The notes: generated from the sequence alone by a model not told the origin. 64,000 bases of DNA from Ardenticatenaceae bacterium (GCA_020634235.1 JACKCB010000002.1:310001-374000); one strand, 5' to 3'. Counted from the first letter of the stretch, positions 29,101 through 40,993 are shown. Made by a program: numbers and translations.

Positions 29101-29688
29101 ATGAGCGTGCCCACTACCCTTTCCCAACTGCTGAGCCAACCAGCACCCGGCACCATCTGGCAGTTGCGCAGCGACCTGCTAGAAGCCGGCTACGCACCCG
29201 ATGCCGACCTGTGGCGCGTGCTAGACCAGGCCTACCACTTTTTCACCGAACTGGCCACCAAAGCGACCGCCCGCGAATACAGCCACTTCGCCTCCCTGCT
29301 GGACATTGGGGCCATTGGCCTCGTCGTCGTGGAAAACCTGCTCGATGCCGAGCAGTCAGAAAACTTCTGGGGCAAGGTGATCGGCGGCGCCCTCAGCGAA
29401 GGGCTAATGGTGATGGCCGCCCGGCAATATGTGAAGGCGTGGGAAGAGGAAATGCGCAGCGTGTACCAGAGTTCGGCCTGGACCTTGTACCATGAACTGT
29501 GGCGGTTGTCTGAACGGCTGCAGCCCGGCCTCCCGGCCGGGGAGCGACGACAACTGCTGGAACAACTCCTGGCCCCGCTGCACAATCCCGACTTCTCCGG
29601 CAACGCCAAGGCCCTCATCATCGCCCGGCTCTACCAGCTCCTGATCCTCACCTACGTCACCACCGGCACCCCCCGGCCGGGGGCCTGA
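29101..29688 (+). CDS. Unrecognised helical protein in the MoxR operon
   Basis: 195-residue predicted soluble all-helical protein with no family that I recognise. No Cys pair, signal peptide or membrane segment is visible; VVVENLLDAEQSENFWGKV and YVKAWEEEMRSVYQ look like surface helices. It lies between MoxR (15 bp upstream) and DUF58 (7 bp downstream), so it is almost certainly translated with them. It could be an adaptor between the ATPase and the DUF58 client, which is inference from position only. Confidence 0.8.
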   Translation: MSVPTTLSQLLSQPAPGTIWQLRSDLLEAGYAPDADLWRVLDQAYHFFTELATKATAREYSHFASLLDIGAIGLVVVENLLDAEQSENFWGKVIGGALSEGLMVMAARQYVKAWEEEMRSVYQSSAWTLYHELWRLSERLQPGLPAGERRQLLEQLLAPLHNPDFSGNAKALIIARLYQLLILTYVTTGTPRPGA

Positions 29689-29695
29689 AACAGCC

Positions 29696-30586
29696 ATGCC
29701 CCTCTTCGACGAAACCGCCCTGCGCAAACTGGAGCAGCTCACCCTGGTCGCCGAACAAGTGCGCGTAGGCGCACAAAAAGGGGACCGGCGCAGCCGCAAA
29801 CGGGGCACCTCCATCGAATTCGCCGACTTCCGCAACTACACCCAGGGCGACGACCTGCGCCGCCTCGATTGGAACGTCTACGCCCGGCTGGAACGCCCCT
29901 TCATCAAGCTGCTGGAAGAGGAAGAGGACCTGGCCGTGCACCTGCTGGTCGATGCCAGCGGCAGCATGGATTGGCCGGCCAACGAACCCACCCACAAGCT
30001 GCGCTACGCCCTGACCCTGGCCGGGGCCTTGGGGCACATCGGCCTGACCAGTGGTGACCAGGTGTTGGCCACGCTGCTCACCGGCCGGGGCGAGGGCTTC
30101 CAGCGTTGGGGACCCTATCGCGGGGCACAAAACAGCCTGCGCCTGCTGCAATTCCTGGAGACAGCCCAGGCCGGCGGCCTGACCCAGCTAAACCTGGCCC
30201 TGCAGCAGTACGCCCTGCGCGGCGGCCGGCCGGGACTGCTGTTCCTCATCAGCGACATGCTTAGCCCGGCCGGGTACAAAGAAGGCCTCAACGCCCTCCT
30301 TTCGCGCGGCTACGAAGTAGGCCTGCTGCACCTGCTCAGCCCCGACGAAGTCACCCCGCCGCTGGCCGGCGACCTCAAGCTGGTAGACGTAGAAACCGGC
30401 CGCGACGCCGAAATCAGCCTGGACGCCGACACGGTGCGCGCCTACCAGGCCCGCCTGCGCGAATGGCAGGCCGAGATTGCCGCTTTCAGCACCGGCCGGG
30501 GCATCCACTACATCCCCCTGACTACCGACCTGCCCTGGGAGAAACTCATCCTGCAAACCTTGCGCGCCCGCAGCGTCGTCAAATAG
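29696..30586 (+). CDS. DUF58/VWA-like domain protein
   Basis: 296 residues with the DUF58 signature GTSIEFADFRNYTQGDDLRRLDWNVYARL at about residues 38-66. The VWA-like core follows with a MIDAS-type motif DASGSMD (about 86-92). There are no membrane segments, unlike some DUF58 proteins. It is the usual client of MoxR ATPases and the last gene of the operon starting at 21577. ATG 29696 lies 7 bp after the previous stop. In studied systems such pairs mature or regulate membrane complexes; the target here may be the ABC transporter and large membrane protein upstream. Confidence 0.93.
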   Translation: MPLFDETALRKLEQLTLVAEQVRVGAQKGDRRSRKRGTSIEFADFRNYTQGDDLRRLDWNVYARLERPFIKLLEEEEDLAVHLLVDASGSMDWPANEPTHKLRYALTLAGALGHIGLTSGDQVLATLLTGRGEGFQRWGPYRGAQNSLRLLQFLETAQAGGLTQLNLALQQYALRGGRPGLLFLISDMLSPAGYKEGLNALLSRGYEVGLLHLLSPDEVTPPLAGDLKLVDVETGRDAEISLDADTVRAYQARLREWQAEIAAFSTGRGIHYIPLTTDLPWEKLILQTLRARSVVK

Positions 30587-30635
30587 CCCCACTCGTCCCG
30601 GAACCAGGGCCGGTTTGTGGTGCCCGGCCGGGTAA

Positions 30636-30664
30636 TTCGCAACGGGCAGGACCCATGCTACAAT
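30636..30664 (+). promoter_or_regulatory. Possible promoter for the glycosyltransferase gene
   Basis: TTCGCA (30636-30641) and TACAAT (30659-30664) are 17 bp apart in the 276-bp gap between DUF58 and the glycosyltransferase. The -10 is strong and the -35 moderate. The leader would be about 190 nt. Confidence 0.4.
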
Positions 30665-30862
30665 TCCATTGTCTTGTATCCGGTAGCAGTATCCAGCAAC
30701 ACATCACGCGCCATTGCCCCGGCAGCCTTCACACAGACTCGCTGCCAGGCAACAGCCACAACCTCAAGCCGGCATCCTATGACTGCCTCACATCTCGGTC
30801 CCACCGGAAAAGCACAACCCCACCAATCCGGCTCGGATTGCGTCGCGCAGGAGAACTCACTC

Positions 30863-31837
30863 ATGCCAGCGGACCCTGCCGCCATCGACATTGTCATTCC
30901 TACCCGCGACCGCGGCCACCTGATCGCGGCCACCATCCACAGCATCCTGAGCAGCAGCCAATCCCATTTTCAGTTGTGGATCGTTGACCAGAGCGAGGAC
31001 GAGCTAACCGCCACCAGCGTGGCCGCCATTGCCGGGCAGGATGCGCGCGTCCACTACCTGCATGCCACACCGCACGGCTCCAATTGGGCGCGCAATGTTG
31101 GGGCCAGCACCGGCCGGGGCGACTACATACTCTTCACCGATGACGACTGCCTGGTCAGCCCCGACTGGGTCAACAGCATGGTGCAAGAACTGGCCACCAA
31201 CGGCACTTCCGCCGTCTTCGGCCAGATACTGCCCATCCCGGCCGGGGCAACCGAAGGCCGACCGGTCGACCAAAAAACCACCCAGGCCCTGCCCATCGCC
31301 CTCAAAGACGAGCCCCAGCGCGAAGTGTATGAAGGCAACCGCTTTAACCTGGGCTTTGGGCACGGCGCCAACATGGGCCTTACCCGCCGCACCTACCAAA
31401 GAATCGGCGGCTTCGACAACCTGCTGGCCGCCGGCGGGGCCTTACGCTCCTGGCCAGAGCGCGACCTGGGCTACCGCATTCTGCTGCGCGGCGGGCGCAT
31501 TGTCTACACACCCAAAGCCCTCGTCTACCATCGCCACTGGCGCGGCTGGGAAGAACTGCGCCGCACCTACCGCAACTATGGCATCGGCACCGGGGCCGCC
31601 GTCGCCAAATATATCCGCAGCGGCGACTGGGCCGCCATCTACCTGCTGTTGGAATGGTTTGTGGGCCAGGGCTTGCGCCCCATGCTCTCCGGGCTGCTAA
31701 AATGGCACAGCTACCGCAAAATTGTCGCCGGCGGCTTGCAGCTCATTTACCCCTGGGTAGGTCTGGTACAAAGCCTGCGTTATCCGGTAGATCGGGAACA
31801 CATTCTCTACCTGCCGGAATGGCCAGAGAGCATCTAA
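30863..31837 (+). CDS. Family 2 glycosyltransferase
   Basis: 324 residues with a GT-A fold. IDIVIPTRDRGHLIAATI is near the N-terminus, SNWARNVGASTGRGDYILFTDDDC contains the DxD-like DDD motif (about residues 90-92), and ERDLGYRILLRGGRI carries the ED-like acidic residues of the acceptor site. The C-terminal 80 residues contain one or two hydrophobic stretches that may attach to the membrane. The frame is open from 30617, but ATG 30863 with AGGAG at 9 bp starts the fold correctly. Sugar and acceptor cannot be told. It is not in an obvious polysaccharide cluster. Confidence 0.88.
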   Translation: MPADPAAIDIVIPTRDRGHLIAATIHSILSSSQSHFQLWIVDQSEDELTATSVAAIAGQDARVHYLHATPHGSNWARNVGASTGRGDYILFTDDDCLVSPDWVNSMVQELATNGTSAVFGQILPIPAGATEGRPVDQKTTQALPIALKDEPQREVYEGNRFNLGFGHGANMGLTRRTYQRIGGFDNLLAAGGALRSWPERDLGYRILLRGGRIVYTPKALVYHRHWRGWEELRRTYRNYGIGTGAAVAKYIRSGDWAAIYLLLEWFVGQGLRPMLSGLLKWHSYRKIVAGGLQLIYPWVGLVQSLRYPVDREHILYLPEWPESI

Positions 31838-31854
31838 TGGCCAGGGATTGAAAC

Positions 31855-31887
31855 AGATTGGCCCAGTCCGGCAGACTGGACCAATCT
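31855..31887. terminator. Convergent terminator hairpin
   Basis: AGATTGGCCCAGTC (31855-31868) pairs with GACTGGACCAATCT (31874-31887) with one mismatch and a 5-nt loop. It lies between the convergent glycosyltransferase and copper-chaperone genes. There is no T-run on either side. Confidence 0.6.
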
Positions 31888-31907
31888 ACCAGGCGGCTCC
31901 GGCAGCT

Positions 31908-32363
31908 TTACTGGTCGCCGCTCACATCGCGGATTTCGGCCATCACTTCGCGGGTGCCCGACACAGCAAAGGTCAATGTAATGGGAATCTCGTCACCGGG
32001 GTTAAACTCCTGGGTCTTGCCCATGCACATCACATGCAGCCCACCCACTTTCAGCGTCACCGTCTCCCCGGCCGGGATCGGGATCACCCCACCTTCTACC
32101 GGGCGCATCCCCATAACGTCCTGCTCCTTCATGTACATCTCGTGCAGCTCCGTCATCCCACAAGCGGCCGAGCTAGCCCCCAGCAGTTGTTCATCCTCAC
32201 CCAGGTTGTTGGTAATGGTCATATAAAAAGCACCATTCTCAGCCGCCGCTGGCGACGTGCGCCCCCAAACATCGTTGATATCCAGCTCCCCGGCCGGGCT
32301 GCCACAACCCACCAACACCAACGCCAACAACAACATGAGCAACAACATAGACAAACGTTTCAT
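31908..32363 (-). CDS. PCu(A)C-family periplasmic copper chaperone, lipoprotein
   Basis: 151 residues. Signal with lipobox LVGC (Cys19), then a cupredoxin-like beta domain. The copper motif of PCu(A)C proteins is present: HEMYM at about 74-78, then M residues (MGM) and HVMCMG at about 108-113, fitting H(M)X10MX21HXM. Such proteins carry Cu(I) outside the membrane to cytochrome oxidase Cu sites. An extra Cys (SSAACGM) is present. Start is ATG 32363, with GGAGAGG upstream. It is divergent from a metal-sensor-like regulator, so copper-controlled expression is likely. Confidence 0.92.
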   Translation of the reverse strand: MKRLSMLLLMLLLALVLVGCGSPAGELDINDVWGRTSPAAAENGAFYMTITNNLGEDEQLLGASSAACGMTELHEMYMKEQDVMGMRPVEGGVIPIPAGETVTLKVGGLHVMCMGKTQEFNPGDEIPITLTFAVSGTREVMAEIRDVSGDQ

Positions 32364-32397
32364 TTTTCCTCTCCTTCAACAATTTAGAATGGTTCGA

Positions 32398-32454
32398 TTG
32401 AACACAATGTGTTATTTGTGTTAGAATCAGGCACAAGTCACAATTTATAACACA
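32398..32454 (+). promoter_or_regulatory. Divergent control region with TGTGTTA repeats
   Basis: A plus-strand promoter TTGAAC (32398-32403) and TAGAAT (32422-32427) has an 18-bp spacer. Within and beside it lie TGTGTTAT (32408-32415), TGTGTTAG (32417-32424) and the inverted ATAACACA (32447-32454). AACACA-A-TGTGTT (32401-32413) is itself a perfect palindrome. These are good candidate operators for the DeoR-type regulator on its own promoter and on the divergent copper chaperone. Confidence 0.55.
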
Positions 32455-32538
32455 TCCTAACGAAAAATCACGCAATTGGGCAGCGGCCAGCCAGATCTGG
32501 CCGGATTCCGCGTGAGACATTCACCGTCGAGGAAAGCC

Positions 32539-33117
32539 GTGGCCCTTTCACCTTCAGCAAGACAACAACAAATACTCACCTGGCTGCAAGAAAACCACAC
32601 CCTATCAGTGCAGCTGCTGGCCGAGCGGTTACAAGTGTCCCAAATGACCATTCACCGCGATCTGGCGCGGCTGGCGCAGGGCGGGCAGGTGCGCAAAGTG
32701 TATGGTGGGGCCGTCCTGGCCAGCCCCCTGCCAGAGACCCCCCCGCCAGCAAGCCCACGCTGCGCCATGTGCCACCAACCCATCCCCGGCCGGGCCACCG
32801 TCACCATCCAACTCCTCAACGGCGACAGCCTGCAAGCCTGCTGCCCCCACTGCGGCCTCATGCTGCTGCACAACTACCCCGATGCCGCCTCCATCCTCGC
32901 CCGCGACTTTCTCTACGGCCGCATGGTCAACGCCCGCCAGGCCTTCTTCGTCATCGGCTCCGATGTACAGCTCTGCTGCATCCCCAGCACCCTCTGCTTC
33001 GCCAGCCAAACCGACGCCCAAAAGTTCCAGCGCGGCTTCGGCGGGCAGGTCCTCGCGTTCACCGCCGTCATGGCCCACCTGGCCGCACACCACCGCCAAC
33101 CACACACCAGCCAATGA
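32539..33117 (+). CDS. DeoR-type HTH regulator fused to a Cys-rich NosL/TRASH-like domain
   Basis: 192 residues. Residues 5-60 are a DeoR-family helix-turn-helix: RQQQILTWLQ, LLAERLQVSQMTIHRDL and GQVRKVYGGAV. There is no sugar-phosphate-binding domain, the usual DeoR effector part. Instead, the rest carries CAMC (about 76-79), then CCPHCG about 22 residues later, and QLCCIPSTLCF further on. This spacing and the end AQKFQRGFGGQVL recall NosL-like and TRASH metal-binding domains. GTG 32539 has GAGG at 6 bp; an upstream TTG at 32476 is less likely. A copper-responsive regulator of the divergent PCu(A)C gene is the natural reading, by inference. Confidence 0.82.
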   Translation: MALSPSARQQQILTWLQENHTLSVQLLAERLQVSQMTIHRDLARLAQGGQVRKVYGGAVLASPLPETPPPASPRCAMCHQPIPGRATVTIQLLNGDSLQACCPHCGLMLLHNYPDAASILARDFLYGRMVNARQAFFVIGSDVQLCCIPSTLCFASQTDAQKFQRGFGGQVLAFTAVMAHLAAHHRQPHTSQ

Positions 33118-33349
33118 GCACCATCCCGCATGACTTTTGTCAGAAGCAAAGGTGCAATCTGTCACTCCCCCTGGAACCCCAGTACACCTACAATCTCTAA
33201 TTGAAACATTCAAATTCTGTCTTGTGAGATACGAAATCAAAGCATGCTTCGGCGGCTAAACAACAGCGCCTGGTGGCAGCGGATCAAACGGTATGTAGCC
33301 ATCCACTGGGGGCTGATTTTTTGCGGCTGAGGCACGGAGGAATCAAATA

Positions 33350-36130
<2,781 letters not shown>

Positions 36131-36203
36131 GCATTTTTGAGGGGCATCGTTTAATGCACGATCACAGGCATTAGCGTTCCAGACGTTTCCTCTTCTCCTT
36201 AGC

Positions 36204-36240
36204 AGCGCCTCAGGTGGCCTTACACCTGAGGCGCTTTTCT
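36204..36240 (+). terminator. Intrinsic terminator after ppdK
   Basis: AGCGCCTCAGGTG (36204-36216) pairs perfectly with CACCTGAGGCGCT (36223-36235), loop GCCTTA, followed by TTTCT. It is 74 bp after the ppdK stop. Confidence 0.9.
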
Positions 36241-36370
36241 GTGACAGTTGACCCTGGATCGGGTGACAGATCGCACTGCCCCCCCGGCCGGGACTGTGCC
36301 ATACTGAACCCGTGAACTGGCCCCGGCCGGGTTACCAATCTCGCACACAAAACACCGAGGCAAGAAGCGC

Positions 36371-37033
36371 ATGAAGAAACAGGTTGCCATCGTCGAAGAA
36401 ATCCTGAGCGCCAACGACCGTCTGGCGGCACAAAACCGGAGCCAGCTAGACGCCGCCGGCGTATTGGGGCTAAACATCATGGCCTCCCCCGGCGCCGGCA
36501 AAACCAGCGTTATCTTGCGCACCATCCAGGCCCTGGCCCCCCACTTCCGCCTGGGCGTCGTCGAAGGGGACACCGCCCCCGTCACCATCGACGCCGACAA
36601 AATCATCTCCGCCGGGATGCCCGCCGTGCAAATCAACACCGGCGGCCAATGCCATCTCGACGCGGTCATGCTAGCCAACGCCTTACCCCAACTACCCCTG
36701 GCCGACCTGGACCTGCTCATTGTGGAAAACGTGGGCAATCTCATCTGCCCGGCCGGGTTCAGCCTGGGCACCCATCGCAACGTCGTCATCGCCAGCGTTC
36801 CCGAAGGCGACGACAAACCCTACAAATATCCCAACATCTACCGCGGCATCGACGCCCTCATCCTCAACAAAATCGACCTGCTGCCCTACATCGAATTCGA
36901 CCCCGACTACTTCCGCCGGGGCATCACCCTGCTCAACCCCGGCGTCACCTTCTTCGAACTCTCCTGCCGCACCGGCCAGGGCTTCCCCGCCTGGGCCGGC
37001 TGGCTGCGCCAGCAAATGGAACACCATTCCTAA
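36371..37033 (+). CDS. hypB: Hydrogenase nickel-incorporation GTPase HypB
   Basis: 220-residue SIMIBI-class GTPase that helps insert Ni into [NiFe]-hydrogenase large subunits. P-loop SPGAGKTS with K44, DxTP-like VVEGDTAPVTID and the HypB-typical GGQCHLDAVML region. VENVGNLICPAGFSLG contains the conserved Cys of the GTPase-domain metal site, and the guanine motif NKID is present. The N-terminal CXXCGC and His-rich stretches of some HypB proteins are absent. It opens the hyp cluster, with hypF starting 34 bp downstream. hypA, the usual partner, is not in the window. Confidence 0.95.
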   Translation: MKKQVAIVEEILSANDRLAAQNRSQLDAAGVLGLNIMASPGAGKTSVILRTIQALAPHFRLGVVEGDTAPVTIDADKIISAGMPAVQINTGGQCHLDAVMLANALPQLPLADLDLLIVENVGNLICPAGFSLGTHRNVVIASVPEGDDKPYKYPNIYRGIDALILNKIDLLPYIEFDPDYFRRGITLLNPGVTFFELSCRTGQGFPAWAGWLRQQMEHHS

Positions 37034-37067
37034 TGCCTGCGGCCCCTATCGTCGCCTGTAACCAGCC

Positions 37068-39452
37068 ATGACCCATCCCCCACCCCCCACCACCGGCTCC
37101 CCGCCGGCGGCCACCGGCCAGCACATCCACATCACTGGTGTGGTGCAGGGGGTAGGCTTCCGGCCCTTTGTCTATGGTCTGGCCATGCGCCTGGCCCTCC
37201 CCGGCCGGGTTAGCAACACCTCCGCCGGCGTCGACATCGACCTGGACGGCCCACCCGACCGGCTGGCCGCCTTTGTGGCCGCCCTGCAGCACGAAGCCCC
37301 CCCGCTGGCCCGCATCGACGAACTGCGCGTAACCCCCCGGCCGGTCAACGGCTTCACCCACTTCGAAATCATCCACTCCCAGCCCATTCCCGGCGCCTTC
37401 CAGCCCATCTCGCCCGACGTCTCTCTCTGCGCCGACTGCCGGCGCGAGCTGTTCGACCCGGCCGACCGCCGCTACCGCTACCCCTTCATCAACTGCACCA
37501 ACTGCGGCCCGCGCTTCACCATTATCCAGGACATCCCCTACGACCGGCCAGCCACCACCATGGCCCCCTTCCCCCTCTGCCCCACCTGCGCCGCCGAATA
37601 CCAGGACCCGCTCGACCGTCGCTTTCATGCCCAGCCGGTCGCCTGCCCCACCTGTGGCCCCCATCTCTGGCTAGAGCTGGGCGACGGCCACCCGGTAGCC
37701 AGCCACGAAGCCGCCCTGCAAAGCGCCCGCCAGTTGCTCGCCCGGGGCCGCATCCTGGCCATCAAGGGCCTGGGCGGCTTTCACCTGGCCTGCGACGCCA
37801 CCAACGCCCTCGCCGTGGCCGAACTGCGCCGCCGCAAGCTGCGCGTGGACAAGCCCTTTGCCCTCATGCTGCCCGACCTGGCAGCCGTGGAGCGCTTCTG
37901 CCTGCTCAACGACGCCGAGCGCGCCCTGCTCACCGGCCGGGAACGTCCCATCGTCATCTTGCAGCAGCGACCCGGCACCGCCATTGCCGCCGAATGCGCC
38001 CCCGGCCGGGACACCCTCGGCATCATGCTGCCCTACACCCCCCTGCACGAACTGCTGCTGGAACCCGCCCCCGGCTTCCCACCGGCCCTGGTCATGACCA
38101 GCGGCAACCTCAGCGAAGAACCCATCGCCACCGGCAACGCCGAAGCCCGCGACCGCCTGGCCCCCCTGGCCGACGCCTTCCTCCTCCACAACCGCGACAT
38201 CCACGTCCGCTGCGACGATTCCGTTGTGCAAGTTGCGGCCAGCGCCGCAGACGGCCGTGGTCACGATTCAGGCCACACCTGGCCCGCCGCACCAAGTACC
38301 TTCCTGCGCCGCGCCCGCGGCTACGCCCCCTTCCCCATCACCCTCCCCCGCCAGGTACCGCCGCTGCTGGCCACCGGAGCCGAGCTAAAAAACACCTTCT
38401 GCCTGGCCAACGGGCGCTACGCCTTCGTCAGCCAGCACATCGGCGACCTGGCCAACTACGAAACGTGGCAGGCCTTCACCGCAGGCGTGACCCATTTCGA
38501 ACGCCTCTTCCACACCCGGCCGGGACTCATCGCCTACGACCTGCACCCCGACTACCTGGCCACGCGCTACGCCCTGGAGCGCGCCGCCCAGCAGCAGTTG
38601 CCAGCCGTGGGCGTCCAGCACCACCACGCCCACATCGCCGCCTGCCTGGCCGACAACGGGCTGCCCGGCAGCAGGCCGGTCATCGGCGTTAGCTTCGATG
38701 GCACCGGCTACGGCCCCGATGGCGCCATCTGGGGCGGCGAATTCCTCATTGCCGACTACGCGCAGTATGAGCGCCCCTACCACCTGGCCTACGTCCCCCT
38801 GCCCGGCGGCGACCTGGCCGCCCGCGAACCGTGGCGCATGGCCCTGGCCTGGCTGCACCATGCCGGCCTGGCCGGGCCAGACAACCTGCCGCCGCAGCAG
38901 TTCGCCCACACCCGGCCGGGGCCAACCCTGCAAGCCCTGCGCCACCAACTCAGCAGCGGCCTCAACGCCCCGCCCACCGCCAGCATGGGGCGGCTCTTCG
39001 ACGCCGTGGCCGCCCTCATCGGCCTGCGCCAGGTAGTGAACTACGAAGCCCAGGCCGCCATCGAGCTGGAAACCCTGGCCCGCACCGCCCCCACAGACAA
39101 CCAGCCGCCCTACCCATTTGCCCTCAATGCCAATGACATCGACGCCGCGCCCTTGATTGCCGCGCTGGTACAGGATTGGCAGGATGGGGTCCCGGCCGGG
39201 GTCATCGCCAACCGCTTCCACCACAGCCTGGCCCAAATGGTACACGACGTTTGCCAGCAATTGCGCCGGCGCTACCAGCTAACCGAAGTTGCCCTAAGCG
39301 GCGGTGTCTGGCAAAATAGCCTGCTAACAGCCCTGACCCTGGCCCAACTGCACCCGGCCGGGTTCACCGTATACATCCATCGCCAACTGCCCGCCAACGA
39401 CGGCGGCCTGGCCCTTGGGCAAGCCATCATCGCCGCCACCCAGACCGCCTGA
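37068..39452 (+). CDS. hypF: Carbamoyltransferase HypF
   Basis: 794 residues. Makes thiocarboxamide on HypE from carbamoyl phosphate for the CN ligands of [NiFe]-hydrogenase. Domains in order: acylphosphatase-like (about 18-108, VQGVGFRPFVYGLA), two zinc fingers (CADC...CTNCG and CPTC...CPTCG, about 120-200), YrdC-like (about 210-400) and Kae1-like (about 430-790) with HHHAHIAACLADN and a nucleotide-binding LSGGVWQN. All are intact and the length is standard. GTG/ATG ambiguity is absent: ATG 37068. Confidence 0.96.
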   Translation: MTHPPPPTTGSPPAATGQHIHITGVVQGVGFRPFVYGLAMRLALPGRVSNTSAGVDIDLDGPPDRLAAFVAALQHEAPPLARIDELRVTPRPVNGFTHFEIIHSQPIPGAFQPISPDVSLCADCRRELFDPADRRYRYPFINCTNCGPRFTIIQDIPYDRPATTMAPFPLCPTCAAEYQDPLDRRFHAQPVACPTCGPHLWLELGDGHPVASHEAALQSARQLLARGRILAIKGLGGFHLACDATNALAVAELRRRKLRVDKPFALMLPDLAAVERFCLLNDAERALLTGRERPIVILQQRPGTAIAAECAPGRDTLGIMLPYTPLHELLLEPAPGFPPALVMTSGNLSEEPIATGNAEARDRLAPLADAFLLHNRDIHVRCDDSVVQVAASAADGRGHDSGHTWPAAPSTFLRRARGYAPFPITLPRQVPPLLATGAELKNTFCLANGRYAFVSQHIGDLANYETWQAFTAGVTHFERLFHTRPGLIAYDLHPDYLATRYALERAAQQQLPAVGVQHHHAHIAACLADNGLPGSRPVIGVSFDGTGYGPDGAIWGGEFLIADYAQYERPYHLAYVPLPGGDLAAREPWRMALAWLHHAGLAGPDNLPPQQFAHTRPGPTLQALRHQLSSGLNAPPTASMGRLFDAVAALIGLRQVVNYEAQAAIELETLARTAPTDNQPPYPFALNANDIDAAPLIAALVQDWQDGVPAGVIANRFHHSLAQMVHDVCQQLRRRYQLTEVALSGGVWQNSLLTALTLAQLHPAGFTVYIHRQLPANDGGLALGQAIIAATQTA

Positions 39453-39515
39453 TGCCCAAGACCATGTCCCGCATCTCGCAGCACTTGTTCCAAATAACGC
39501 ATCACGGAGAAACCC

Positions 39516-39779
39516 ATGTGCCTCGGCGTACCCGGTAAAATTGTAGAGATATACGAAGCAGGTGGACTGCCCATGGGCAAGATCGACTTCGGCGGCGTCA
39601 CCCGCGAAGCGTGCCTGGCCTACGTACCCGACGCCCAGGTTGGCGAATACACCGTCATCCACGTCGGATTCGCCATCAGCCAGCTCAGCGAGGAGGAAGC
39701 CCAAAAAACGCTGGACGTTCTGCGCGAAATCGCCGACATCGGTGAGGAGCTGGGATTGACGCCAGAGGAAACGGGATGA
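39516..39779 (+). CDS. hypC: Hydrogenase maturation chaperone HypC
   Basis: 87 residues beginning MCLGVPGKIVEI. The N-terminal Cys2 is the family's essential residue, which binds the Fe(CN)2CO unit and the large-subunit precursor. GGVTREACLAYVPDAQVGEYTVIHVGFAI is the OB-fold core. The stop overlaps the hypD start (ATGA at 39776), so the two are translationally coupled, as expected for the HypC-HypD complex. Confidence 0.96.
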   Translation: MCLGVPGKIVEIYEAGGLPMGKIDFGGVTREACLAYVPDAQVGEYTVIHVGFAISQLSEEEAQKTLDVLREIADIGEELGLTPEETG

Positions 39780-40864
39780 AGTATATCGACGAATACCGTG
39801 ACGCCGCCCTGGTGCACAAGGCGCTGGCCGAATTACGGCGCATTGTGACCCGGCCGTGGGTGCTGATGGAGATTTGCGGCGGCCAGACCCATGCCATCAT
39901 GCGCTATGGGCTGGATCAGCTTCTGCCGCCGGAAATCGAGCTGGTTCACGGCCCGGGCTGCCCCGTCTGTGTCACCCCCCTGGCCCAAATTGACAAGGCG
40001 CTGGCCATCGCCACCCGGCCGGGGGTCATCTTCACCAGCTACGGCGACATGCTGCGCGTGCCCGGCTCCCACCACGACCTGTTCGCCGTGCGCGCCGCCG
40101 GTGGCGACGTGCGCGTCGTCTACTCGCCCCTAGACGCCGTGCGCCTGGCCCAGGAAAACCCCGACAAGCAAGTCGTCTTCTTCGCCATCGGCTTCGAGAC
40201 CACCGCCCCGGCCAATGCCATGAGCGTGCTGCAAGCCAGCCGGTTGGGGCTGCCCAATTTCAGCGTCCTGGTGTCACAGGTCTGCGTGCCGCCGGCCATG
40301 CACGCCATCCTCGGCTCGCCCCACAACCGGGTCCAGGGCTTCCTGGCCGCCGGCCACGTCTGCGCCGTCATGGGCTACTGGGAATATCCGCCCCTGGCCC
40401 AGCAGTACCAGGTGCCCATCGTCGTCACCGGCTTCGAACCGGTGGACATTCTGCAGGGCATCTTGCAAACAGTGCGCCAGCTAGAGTCTGGCCAGGCCAC
40501 CGCCGAAAACGCCTACGCCCGCGCTGTCACCCTGGCCGGCAACCAGCCGGCCCAGGCCGTCATCCGCCAGGTGTTTCAGACCTGCGACCGCCAATGGCGG
40601 GGCATCGGAATGATCCCGCAAAGCGGCTGGTGCCTGCGGCCCGAATTTGCCGCCTTCGACGCCGAACAGCGCTTCGACGTCAGCGCCATCCAGCCCAACG
40701 AGTCGCCCATCTGCATCGCCGGACTCATCCTCCAGGGACTGAAGAAACCCCACGAATGCCCCGCCTTCGGCCGGGAATGCACCCCCACCACGCCGCTGGG
40801 AGCCACCATGGTCTCCGGCGAAGGTGCATGCGCTGCCTACTACCGCTACCGTCGCGACACCTGA
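39776..40864 (+). CDS. hypD: Hydrogenase Fe-cofactor scaffold HypD
   Basis: 362 residues. Iron-sulfur protein that assembles Fe(CN)2CO with HypC. Conserved ICGGQTHAIMRYG (Cys near 38), GPGCPVCVTP (Cys pair near 66) and the C-terminal [4Fe-4S] Cys set in CPAFGRECTPTTPLGATMVSGEGAC. Length is normal. An intergenic palindromic repeat separates it from the methyltransferase gene downstream. Confidence 0.96.
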   Translation: MKYIDEYRDAALVHKALAELRRIVTRPWVLMEICGGQTHAIMRYGLDQLLPPEIELVHGPGCPVCVTPLAQIDKALAIATRPGVIFTSYGDMLRVPGSHHDLFAVRAAGGDVRVVYSPLDAVRLAQENPDKQVVFFAIGFETTAPANAMSVLQASRLGLPNFSVLVSQVCVPPAMHAILGSPHNRVQGFLAAGHVCAVMGYWEYPPLAQQYQVPIVVTGFEPVDILQGILQTVRQLESGQATAENAYARAVTLAGNQPAQAVIRQVFQTCDRQWRGIGMIPQSGWCLRPEFAAFDAEQRFDVSAIQPNESPICIAGLILQGLKKPHECPAFGRECTPTTPLGATMVSGEGACAAYYRYRRDT

Positions 40865-40885
40865 CCCCCAATAAGGGTCCGCCCA

Positions 40886-40955
40886 AAATCAACTTTGGAC
40901 TTTCCGTTCGTAGTAACCGCTTTAGCGGTCTGCACGGCCAAAGCCTTTACCACAA
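40886..40955 (+). repeat. Dispersed palindromic repeat, copy 1
   Basis: Contains GTAGTAACCGCTTTAGCGGT followed by CTG, identical to copy 2 at 51219-51290, with recognisable similarity in both flanks. The core ACCGCTTTAGCGGT is a hairpin (ACCGCT/AGCGGT, loop TT). Copy 2 continues into a longer inverted repeat that is degraded here. Confidence 0.7.
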
Positions 40956-40993
40956 ACTTAACCTAACCACCTGATTTCGCACCCCACACGACC

